Assembly: GCA_903832625.1 (NCBI GenBank)
Contig: CAILCI010000080.1
Span: forward strand, 1-64,000
DNA from: an uncultured Burkholderiales bacterium
GTDB taxonomy: Bacteria; Pseudomonadota; Gammaproteobacteria; Burkholderiales; Burkholderiaceae_C
DNA length: 64,000 nucleotides
Reading direction: 5' to 3'
The position numbers were made by a program, and so were the translations under genes. The stretch's first letter is position 1. Each line of letters begins with the position of its first letter. Under the pieces are notes generated by a model. That model worked only from the letters and a program-made list of their open reading frames with translations, had not been told where the DNA came from and made no database searches. This document shows positions 57,468 to 64,000 of this stretch, piece after piece.

Positions 57468-58717
57468 TGAACGCATTGAAATTCATCACCTGCGGCTCGG
57501 TGGACGACGGCAAAAGCACTTTGATTGGCCGTTTGCTGGTGGACACCAAAGCCGTGCTGCAAGACCATTTGGCCGGCGTGCAACGCCAAGGCGAAACCGA
57601 TTTGGCGTTGCTCACCGACGGCTTGAGCGCCGAGCGCGAGCAAGGCATCACGATTGACGTGGCCTACCGCTACTTCAGCACCGAAACCCGCAAGTTCATC
57701 ATTGGCGATGCGCCTGGCCACGAGCAATACACCCGCAACATGGTGACAGCGGCCTCCAGCGCCGACGCCGCCGTGGTCTTGGTGGACGCCATCAAGCTCG
57801 ATTGGCGCAACCCTGCGCTGGAATTGCTGCCACAAACCCGCCGCCATTCGCTGCTGGTGAAGATGCTGCGCGTGCCCTCCATCGTGTTTGCCATCAACAA
57901 GCTCGACGCAGTAGAAGATGCGACGCTGGCCTATACCCACATCGCCAACGCGCTGAAAAAATTCGCAGCCGAGGCAGGCATTGCCTACACCGCCATGGTG
58001 CCGATGTCTGCCCTCAAAGGCTGGAATGTGGTGGATTCGCAGCCCGATTGGTGCGGCTACAAGGGCCCCAATTTGCTCAGCATTTTGGAAGAACTCCCCG
58101 TCACGCCGCCCGAGACCGATGTGGCTTTCAGTTTTCCGGTGCAGTGGGTCGAGAAATTTCACGACTCCGGCGTGACCACCCAAGGTCGCCGCGTGTTTTG
58201 GGGTCGTGTGGCCACAGGCACAGCGGCTGTGGGGCAAACCGTCAAGGTGTTTCCGAGCGGCCAAACGGCGCTGATCTCTCAAGTCTTGAGCGCCACGCGA
58301 CAGTCCAAAGACAGTGTGAGCGGCCAAAGTGCGGGCTTGGTGCTCGACCGCGAGGTCGATGTGTCGCGCGGCGACTGGCTGGTCGATGCCCAGCACGCAC
58401 CCGAGGCGCAACGCCAAATCAACGCCACTGTGGCGTGGATGGACGACGAGCCGTTGGTGGCAGGTCGCTTGTACTGGGCGCTGCACGGCCACCGCTGGGT
58501 CAAGGCCAAAGTTCAGCGTGTGATTCACCGCTTGAACGTCAACACCTTGGCCGAAGAAGACGCCACCGAACTGCCGCCCAACGCCATTGGTCACGTCACG
58601 CTGGCCTTCCAAGAGCCCTTGGTGACGCTACCTTTTGAGCAATCGCGCATCTTGGGCGCAATGATTCTGGTCGACACCGCCAGCCACAAGACCTCTGGCG
58701 CTGTGCTGGTTTTGTGA
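57467..58717 (+). CDS. cysN: Sulfate adenylyltransferase large subunit (GTPase)
   Basis: This 416-residue GTPase subunit has FITCGSVDDGKSTLIGRLL (G1), EREQGITIDVAYRYF (G2), GDAPGHEQYTRNM (G3) and NKLDAVED (G4), followed by EF-Tu-like beta-barrel domains. GTP hydrolysis drives APS synthesis by CysD. The length is that of stand-alone CysN without a CysC fusion. Coupled to cysD by TAATG. Confidence 0.96.
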   Translation: MNALKFITCGSVDDGKSTLIGRLLVDTKAVLQDHLAGVQRQGETDLALLTDGLSAEREQGITIDVAYRYFSTETRKFIIGDAPGHEQYTRNMVTAASSADAAVVLVDAIKLDWRNPALELLPQTRRHSLLVKMLRVPSIVFAINKLDAVEDATLAYTHIANALKKFAAEAGIAYTAMVPMSALKGWNVVDSQPDWCGYKGPNLLSILEELPVTPPETDVAFSFPVQWVEKFHDSGVTTQGRRVFWGRVATGTAAVGQTVKVFPSGQTALISQVLSATRQSKDSVSGQSAGLVLDREVDVSRGDWLVDAQHAPEAQRQINATVAWMDDEPLVAGRLYWALHGHRWVKAKVQRVIHRLNVNTLAEEDATELPPNAIGHVTLAFQEPLVTLPFEQSRILGAMILVDTASHKTSGAVLVL

Positions 58718-58821
58718 TCTGCTTCAGTGCAGTTTTCAAGGGCATTTGAAAGCCGTTTAAAATCAAAGGTTTGGCGCAGCAAGTAGGCTGTGCCCGACTT
58801 TTTTCTACCGATTGAATTGTC

Positions 58822-59148
58822 ATGACGCACGTTGTCACCGAAGCCTGTATCCAATGCAAATACACCGACTGTGTGGATGTTTGCCCTGTCGATTGTTTCC
58901 GCGAAGGCCCCAACTTTTTGACCATCGACCCCGATGAGTGCATTGACTGCGCGGTCTGCATCCCCGAATGCCCTGCCAACGCCATCTTTGCCGAAGAAGA
59001 CGTGCCTGAAGGCCAACAACACATGACGGCTCTGAACGCCGAGTTGTCGCAAATCGGCTGGCCCAGCATCACCAAGCGCAAAACTCCTTTGCCCGATGCC
59101 GATGCATGGAAAGACAAAACGGGCAAACTCGCCCAACTCCAGCGTTAA
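58822..59148 (+). CDS. fdxA: 7Fe/8Fe ferredoxin FdxA
   Basis: This 108-residue ferredoxin has two cluster motifs: [18 protein letters not shown] near the N-terminus and [12 protein letters not shown] (residues about 40-51), the pattern of [3Fe-4S][4Fe-4S] ferredoxins, with a long C-terminal tail ([27 protein letters not shown]). It lies between cysN and a ferredoxin reductase, so it may feed electrons to CysI. A 104-bp gap before it probably contains its own promoter. Confidence 0.95.
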   Translation: MTHVVTEACIQCKYTDCVDVCPVDCFREGPNFLTIDPDECIDCAVCIPECPANAIFAEEDVPEGQQHMTALNAELSQIGWPSITKRKTPLPDADAWKDKTGKLAQLQR

Positions 59149-59163
59149 TCACACGCACGCCCC

Positions 59164-60309
59164 ATGACGGCTGATGTGATCGAAACCCAAGCCGTCATCG
59201 TGGGCGCAGGGCCTGTGGGCTTGTTCCAAGCTTTTCAACTCGGCCTGCAAGACATACGCTGCCACATCGTCGATGCCCTGCCCCATGTGGGTGGTCAATG
59301 CGTCGAGTTGTATGCAGACAAACCGATTTACGACATACCCGGCATTGCGCGCTGCACAGGTGCTGAATTGATTGCCCGCTTACGCGAGCAAGTTGCGCCT
59401 TTTGCGCCGCAGTTTCATTTGAACCAAGAAGTGGCGCAGTTGCAGCGCTTGGACGATGGACGCTGGCAGGTGCAAACCGCGCCAGTGTTGGCGCGTAGCG
59501 CAGCAGGCGTGACGCAGGGACAAACCTTCATCACCCATACCGTGTTCATTGCCGCTGGCGTGGGCGCGTTTCAGCCGCGCAAACTCAGTCTAGAAGGCGC
59601 GGCCATGCTGGAAGGCCGTCATATTCATTACCAGCTTGAAGATTTGGGCGTTTCATTCATGCCCGACAGGCTTGCGCAAGAGCCAGCGGCAAGTGCAACC
59701 ACAGCATGCGCCAACCAAGACGTGTGGGTGTTGGGCGGTGAAGCCTCTGCGCTGGCTGCAGCCTTGCGTTTGATTGATTTACCACCGACTCAAGCGCCGC
59801 GCCGCGTGACCCTGCTGCACCGCCGTGATGTGTTTCAGGGCGAGCCTGCGCTGGTGCAAGCCATGCGCGACGCGGTGGCGCAAGGTCGCTTGCAATTGCA
59901 AATTGGCCAAACCACGGCGCTGATCATGGATCAAACGCAACCCCATCCAACACTGAACGCGCTGCAAATTGCGACAGCGGACGGCCAACTCATCGAGCGG
60001 CCTGCGCAGCACATCTTGGCCTTGCTTGGCGTGTCGCCCAAACTCGGGCCTGTGGCGCACTGGGGATTGGCGATGGAACGCAAACAACTGCAAGTCAGCG
60101 CCGAAGATTTTTCCACCAGCGAAAGCGGCGTGTTTGCGGTGGGCGATATCAACACCTATCCTGGCAAAAAGAAACTGATTTTGTGCGGCTTTCACGAAGC
60201 CACGCTGGCCGCTTTTGGCGCTGCGGCCTTGGTGCATCCCAGCCGCAAAACCTTGTTGCAATACACCACCACCTCGACTGAGTTGCATCGCTTGTTGGGG
60301 ATTGTTTAG
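59164..60309 (+). CDS. Thioredoxin reductase-like ferredoxin-NADP+ reductase
   Basis: This 381-residue flavoprotein has an FAD site AVIVGAGPVGLFQAFQLGLQ, GGQCVELYADKPIYDIPG (the GGQ-x-x-x-LYP/IYDIPG signature of TrxR-like FNRs, without the CxxC of thioredoxin reductases), a second Rossmann motif VWVLGGEASALAAA (usually GGGDSA), and ESGVFAVGDINTYPGKKKLILCGFHEA. It probably passes electrons between NADPH and the ferredoxin encoded 15 bp upstream. It is slightly longer than common (about 340-360), owing to a loop near residues 170-185. Confidence 0.9.
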   Translation: MTADVIETQAVIVGAGPVGLFQAFQLGLQDIRCHIVDALPHVGGQCVELYADKPIYDIPGIARCTGAELIARLREQVAPFAPQFHLNQEVAQLQRLDDGRWQVQTAPVLARSAAGVTQGQTFITHTVFIAAGVGAFQPRKLSLEGAAMLEGRHIHYQLEDLGVSFMPDRLAQEPAASATTACANQDVWVLGGEASALAAALRLIDLPPTQAPRRVTLLHRRDVFQGEPALVQAMRDAVAQGRLQLQIGQTTALIMDQTQPHPTLNALQIATADGQLIERPAQHILALLGVSPKLGPVAHWGLAMERKQLQVSAEDFSTSESGVFAVGDINTYPGKKKLILCGFHEATLAAFGAAALVHPSRKTLLQYTTTSTELHRLLGIV

Positions 60310-60339
60310 AATCCACACGGTCACGACAAACATGCCGTG

Positions 60340-60428
60340 ACTTCGCTAGGGGTGTTGAAGCCTGTGAAGGCTTCGACTGAGAAAGTCCCTTTGAACCTGA
60401 TTGAGGTAATCCTCGCGCAGGGAAGCCA
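60340..60428 (+). ncRNA. TPP riboswitch (THI element)
   Basis: The conserved TPP aptamer segments are in order: AGGGGTG (60349-60355), a P3 hairpin GAAGCCTGTGAAGGCTTC, CTGAGA (60376-60381), then CCCTTTGAACCTGAT, a P5 hairpin TTGAGGTAATCCTC and GCGCAGGGAAG closing P1 with CTTC at 60341-60344. It lies upstream of cytX. ACCGTT (60436-60442) and AACGGT (60471-60476) downstream may form part of the expression platform; no T-run follows, so control by ribosome-site access is more likely. Confidence 0.93.
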
Positions 60429-60515
60429 GTTCAATACCGTTTACGCTCTTCGCTCGCCATTGAGTTGTCTAACGGTTTGGACTTTGCCGAACTGCCATTC
60501 ACTTTTGGAAAAACG

Positions 60516-61787
60516 ATGGCAAATAACAACTCTATCAATCATGCTCTCACGCCCGTGGGCGAGGAGCAGCGTGTCTTTAACGGGCTTTCGCACGCCTCTT
60601 TGTGGTTCAGCTTAGGCGTTGGCCTGTTGGTGATGCAAGTGGGCGCGTATTTGGTGCCTGCGGTCGGCACACAAGACGCTTTTGTGGCGATTCTTATCGG
60701 CTCTTTGCTGGGTGCGGCTTTGCTGGCTTGGACCGCCAAAGTGGGTTGCGACACAGGCTTGTCCAGCTCGGGCTTGATGCACCATGTGTATGGCAGCGCG
60801 TTTGCCAAACTGCCCGTGATGCTCAATATTGTGCAACTGGTGGGCTGGACGACCTTTGAATTGGTGGTCATGCGCGATGGCACGCACGCGATTGGCGAGA
60901 AGGCCTTGGGCTTAGACATCTCGCCCGTGTTAAGCACTTTGCTGTGGGGCGGTGTTTTGGTGGCTTTGATGTGCGGCTCCATGTTGAGCTTGGTGCGGCG
61001 CTTCGTCAGCCGCGTGGGTTTGCCTTTGGTGATCTTGTCTTTGCTGTGGTTGAGCTGGCATTTTGTGGGCGTGTTGCAAGCCCAAGGTGTTGATGCGTTT
61101 TGGAGCCGCCCAGGTGAAGGCACGATGGGCATGTTGTCAGCGCTCGATTTGGTCATAGCCATGCCTGTATCTTGGCTGCCTTTGGTGGCCGACTATGCCC
61201 GCCATGGCAAAACTGGACGCAGCACTTTCAGCGGCACTTGGTTGGGCTACGCTTTTGCCAATATGTGGTGCTATGCCTTGGGCGTGCTCGTGGTGAGTGT
61301 GTCGCCACCTGATACAGAAATGGTCAGCGCTTTGCTGTTGGCGCAAGGTGGTTTATTGGCCTTGGGTTTGATTTTGTTGGACGAACTCGACAACGCTTAT
61401 GGCGACGTGTATTCCAGCGCCGTGTCTTCGCACAGCTTGTTGTCCAAGTGGTCGATTCGCACCTGGGGCGTGGCAGCTGCGGTCTTGTGTACCGTGTTGG
61501 CCTTGCTGCTGCCTATTCACGACTTAGAACCCTTTTTGTTGTTTTTGAGCTCGGTGTTTGTTCCTTTGTTTGGCGTCATTTTGGGACGCTTGGGTGTGTC
61601 GCAACCCGCTACAAACAGTGCTTCAAACACCTCCGCTCAAGCCATAGATTGGAGCGCAGCCCTGTTGTGGTTCGCGGGCGTCGCCGTGTTTCACGCCAGC
61701 GCAACGTGGACTCCACAATACGGATCCGCCTTGCCCAGCTTAGCCCTCACTTTGGTATTGGCATGGTTGACACGCCCACGCGCTTGA
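60516..61787 (+). CDS. cytX: Putative hydroxymethylpyrimidine transporter CytX
   Basis: This 423-residue NCS1-family permease has twelve hydrophobic segments and begins LTPVGEEQRVFNGLSHASLWFSLGVGLLVMQVGAYLVP; TGLSSSGLMHHVYGS, NIVQLVGWTTFELVVMRDG, MPVSWLPLVADYARHGKTGR and LLDELDNAYGDVYSSAVS are typical of CytX. The upstream TPP riboswitch and the nearby thiamine genes support uptake of the pyrimidine precursor of thiamine. The start at 60516 has GGAA upstream and matches the family. Confidence 0.9.
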   Translation: MANNNSINHALTPVGEEQRVFNGLSHASLWFSLGVGLLVMQVGAYLVPAVGTQDAFVAILIGSLLGAALLAWTAKVGCDTGLSSSGLMHHVYGSAFAKLPVMLNIVQLVGWTTFELVVMRDGTHAIGEKALGLDISPVLSTLLWGGVLVALMCGSMLSLVRRFVSRVGLPLVILSLLWLSWHFVGVLQAQGVDAFWSRPGEGTMGMLSALDLVIAMPVSWLPLVADYARHGKTGRSTFSGTWLGYAFANMWCYALGVLVVSVSPPDTEMVSALLLAQGGLLALGLILLDELDNAYGDVYSSAVSSHSLLSKWSIRTWGVAAAVLCTVLALLLPIHDLEPFLLFLSSVFVPLFGVILGRLGVSQPATNSASNTSAQAIDWSAALLWFAGVAVFHASATWTPQYGSALPSLALTLVLAWLTRPRA

Positions 61788-61788
61788 T

Positions 61789-62631
61789 TCAACGCAACAC
61801 CACATTCATGGCTTGGGGCTTATGTCCATGATTCAAAGGCCCGTGGCCGTGACCTGTGGTCACGCCCGCGCCCTGCGCAATGGCCTCCAAAATATACGTA
61901 CGTGCCAAACGCACGGCCTCGGGCAAGGCATGCCCGAGCGCCAAATGCGCGGCAATGGCCGACGACAACGTACAGCCCGTGCCATGTACGTTACGACTGT
62001 GAATGCGCGGCGAGGCCAAGCGAACCTGAGGTTCGTTGGCTTGTACCAACAAATCCACCACCTCGTCGCCTTTCAAGTGTCCGCCTTTGAGCAACACCGC
62101 TTGTGCGCCCATGTGAAGCAAGTCCAGCGCAGCCTGGGGCAAACTGTGGGCATCGGCAATGGGACGCTGCAACAGCAACGCAGCCTCGTCCAAGTTGGGC
62201 GTGATCACGCAAGCACGAGGAAACAACTCGCGCACCAAAACACTGACGGTGTCTTGAGCGATCAAGGTGTCACCACTGGTTGCGACCATGACAGGGTCAA
62301 GCACCACGTTCGCAAGTCGGTAATGGTCAATTGCCCAAGCCACAACATCGACAATTTCGGGCGCATGCAGCATGCCAATTTTCACGGCGTCTACGCCAAT
62401 ATCCTCGATCACCGATTGCAACTGGGCTTTCAAAAAAGCGGGTGGCACAGCATGAATGCCTTGCACGCCGACCGTGTTTTGCGCAGTCAATGCGGTAATG
62501 GCGGTCATGCCAAAACAGCCCAGTGCGGCGAAGGTTTTCAGATCGGCTTGAATGCCGGCGCCGCCACCCGAATCGGAGCCTGCAATGGTCAATACACGGG
62601 GATAACGAGAGGTTTTTTGAAAGTCAGTCAT
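61789..62631 (-). CDS. thiD: Hydroxymethylpyrimidine/phosphomethylpyrimidine kinase
   Basis: This 280-residue ribokinase-like enzyme phosphorylates HMP twice for thiamine synthesis. Motifs: PRVLTIAGSDSGGGAGIQADLKTF, GMTAITALTAQNTVGVQGIH, DAVKIGMLH, VVLDPVMVATSGDTL, ITPNLDEAALLL and the anion-hole motif NVHGTGCTLSSAIAAHLALG. It lies on the opposite strand from cytX and thiO, tail to tail with cytX (1 bp between stops) and 53 bp head to head with thiO, so it needs its own promoter and is not under the cytX riboswitch. Confidence 0.95.
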   Translation of the reverse strand: MTDFQKTSRYPRVLTIAGSDSGGGAGIQADLKTFAALGCFGMTAITALTAQNTVGVQGIHAVPPAFLKAQLQSVIEDIGVDAVKIGMLHAPEIVDVVAWAIDHYRLANVVLDPVMVATSGDTLIAQDTVSVLVRELFPRACVITPNLDEAALLLQRPIADAHSLPQAALDLLHMGAQAVLLKGGHLKGDEVVDLLVQANEPQVRLASPRIHSRNVHGTGCTLSSAIAAHLALGHALPEAVRLARTYILEAIAQGAGVTTGHGHGPLNHGHKPQAMNVVLR

Positions 62632-62684
62632 GCTGCGAATTATCCGCAACAAACAGGGCTTTTGACACAGGGGACAATACGCGA

Positions 62685-63770
62685 ATGAGTTCTACTGTCA
62701 AAAGTGTGGTGTTGGGCGCGGGTCTGATGGGTCGTTTGTTGGCGCACAGCTTGGTACGACTTGGCCACAAAGTCGAAATATTTGAAGCCCAAGGCGCAGA
62801 CGCCCAAGGTGCTGCAGCACGCGTGGCCGCAGCCATGTTGGCGCCTTTGGCCGAATCGGCGATCACCGAGTTACCTGTGGTGCGCATGGGGCAACACGCG
62901 CTGGGGCGTTGGCCTGAGTTGATTGCACAACTGAGCGAACCCGTGTTTTTTCAGCGAAACGGCACGTTGATCGTTTGGCATCGGCAAGACAGCGCTGAAG
63001 CCCAACGTTTTGAGCGTTTGCTGCAACGCACGCAACAACAACTTCCCGACCTGCCTGCATTGCACAGCTTGGATGCAGCGCAAGTGCAAGCGCAAGAACC
63101 TTCGCTAGAAAACCGTTTTGCACATGGCTTGTACTTGCCGGAAGAAGGTCAACTCGACAACCGGCAATTGCTCAACGCATTGCTACAAAGTTTGCAAACT
63201 CAAGGTGTGACGTTGCACTGGAATACACCACGATCGGTAGAAGATTTTTCTGCCGGACAAACTGGCCAACCCGATTGGGTGTTTGACTGCAGAGGTTTGG
63301 GCGCTCGCGAGCAATGGCAGAAACTGCGCGGTGTACGTGGCGAGGTGGTGCGCTTGTACGCACCAGATGTCACCCTGCTGCGCCCCTTGCGCTTGATTCA
63401 TCCGCGTTATCCGCTCTACATTGCGCCCAAAGAAAACCATGTGTTTGTGATTGGTGCAACCGAAATTGAATCTGAAGACATCTCTCCCGCCACCGTGCGT
63501 TCTACCTTGGAATTGCTCAGTGCGGCCTACACAGTGCACAGCGGTTTTGCCGAGGCACGCATTCTTGAAATTGCCACGCAAGCGCGCCCCACGTTGCGCA
63601 ACAACCTGCCTGCCATTCGTCGCTTGGGCGAGCGCACATTGCAAATCAACGGTTTGTACCGTCACGGTTTTTTAATTGCGCCCGCCATGCTCGATGCCAC
63701 CTTAGAGTTGGTAGAAAGCGGTCACAGCGATTTAGCCACACGTTTTGGATTGACGATTGAACATGTCTAA
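62685..63770 (+). CDS. thiO: Glycine oxidase ThiO-like FAD-dependent oxidoreductase
   Basis: This 361-residue DAO-family flavoenzyme has VVLGAGLMGRLLAHSLVRLGHKVEIFEA, AARVAAAMLAPLAE, LPEEGQLDNRQLLNALLQSL, GVRGEVVRLYAP, YPLYIAPKENHVFVIGATEIES and RPTLRNNLPAIRRLGERTLQINGLYRHGFLIAPAM. It makes dehydroglycine for the thiazole ring. It overlaps thiS by 8 bp and starts the thiO-thiS-thiG run at the end of the window. Confidence 0.92.
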   Translation: MSSTVKSVVLGAGLMGRLLAHSLVRLGHKVEIFEAQGADAQGAAARVAAAMLAPLAESAITELPVVRMGQHALGRWPELIAQLSEPVFFQRNGTLIVWHRQDSAEAQRFERLLQRTQQQLPDLPALHSLDAAQVQAQEPSLENRFAHGLYLPEEGQLDNRQLLNALLQSLQTQGVTLHWNTPRSVEDFSAGQTGQPDWVFDCRGLGAREQWQKLRGVRGEVVRLYAPDVTLLRPLRLIHPRYPLYIAPKENHVFVIGATEIESEDISPATVRSTLELLSAAYTVHSGFAEARILEIATQARPTLRNNLPAIRRLGERTLQINGLYRHGFLIAPAMLDATLELVESGHSDLATRFGLTIEHV

Positions 63771-63972
63771 ACCTCTGCAAGTTTTTATCAACCAACAAGC
63801 TGTTGAACTGCCGATAGGTGCGAGCTTGGCCGATGCTGTACAACACGCCAAGCTTCAACCGCCTTTTGCCGCCGCCGTCAATTTGCAGTTTGTGCCCAAG
63901 CAGCAATATGCCCAACACGCGCTGCAACACGGCGACAAAATTGAACTCATCTCGCCCATTACAGGCGGTTAA
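63763..63972 (+). CDS. thiS: Sulfur carrier protein ThiS
   Basis: This 69-residue ubiquitin-like protein ends in ELISPITGG, the diglycine tail that is thiocarboxylated to give the thiazole sulfur. VFINQQAVELPIGASLADAVQ is the typical opening. It starts inside the thiO end (ATG at 63763). Confidence 0.95.
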   Translation: MSKPLQVFINQQAVELPIGASLADAVQHAKLQPPFAAAVNLQFVPKQQYAQHALQHGDKIELISPITGG

Positions 63973-63987
63973 AGCCCACACATCTTC

Positions 63988-64000
63988 ATGAGCACTTCGA
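63988..64000 (+). CDS. thiG: Start of a probable thiG, cut by the window end
   Basis: An ATG at 63988, 15 bp after the thiS stop, reads MSTS and runs off the window. In this operon the next gene is normally thiazole synthase ThiG; only position supports this. Confidence 0.4.

Overview
The window looks like a chromosomal contig end from a betaproteobacterium of the order Burkholderiales, most likely family Comamonadaceae (a freshwater Limnohabitans/Rhodoferax-like lineage is my best guess). The evidence is the protein character throughout (PobA with an IclR-type regulator, a Bug/TctC binding protein, YejABEF next to FabI, ferredoxin-type CysI with DUF934 and APS reductase, two-domain ArgA), the gene order rimP-nusA-infB-rbfA-truB-typA, and a moderate GC content with G/C-rich third positions. 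Species cannot be fixed from sequence reading alone. The first 18 bases are Illumina adapter, not genome, and they cut a tRNA just before its anticodon.

Layout. 1-172: adapter and two minus-strand tRNAs. 269-5844: aromatic acid block with a benzoate-CoA ligase family enzyme, pobR/pobA with a clear three-half-site operator, a CaiB/BaiF CoA-transferase and a Bug-type binding protein. 5841-6366: a brnTA toxin-antitoxin pair. 6400-16567: a minus-strand run that begins (5' end) with the rimP-nusA-infB-rbfA-truB-typA translation operon and continues into a DMT permease and a 3-hydroxyisobutyryl-CoA hydrolase-like gene. 16613-22254: a yejABEF-type peptide ABC transporter closed by a strong terminator. 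22290-26534: fabI, a periplasmic LigE-type DNA ligase, a large basic amino acid decarboxylase and tRNA-Ser. 26615-32521: a small unknown protein, a branched-chain amino acid binding protein, holC, pepA and two membrane glycosyltransferases. 32614-37373: lptFG, cbiX, a CysB-like regulator and an aminotransferase. 37399-38011: a second BrnT toxin, paired with an XRE antitoxin and driven by a promoter that appears leaderless. 38057-43429: hrpA and argA. 43544-45611: a small accessory island in which an AT-rich AAA-ATPase/TOPRIM-like gene abuts the stump of a PIN toxin. 45612-52551: dsbB, a cysteine dioxygenase fused to four rhodanese domains, yggX, an MnmC-like protein with an eroded methyltransferase half, chrA and an HD-GYP response regulator. 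52728-60309: sulfur assimilation (tauE, cysI, DUF934, cysH, cysD, cysN) followed by a ferredoxin and a ferredoxin-NADP reductase that could supply electrons to CysI. 60340-64000: a TPP riboswitch, cytX, thiD (opposite strand), thiO, thiS and the first bases of a probable thiG.

Most of the window is core metabolism. The accessory material is three toxin-antitoxin loci (brnTA, brnT-xre and a broken RHH/PIN pair) and the solitary ATPase gene. I saw no CRISPR array, no complete insertion sequence, no rRNA and no replication origin. No stretch above 300 bases lacks a gene.
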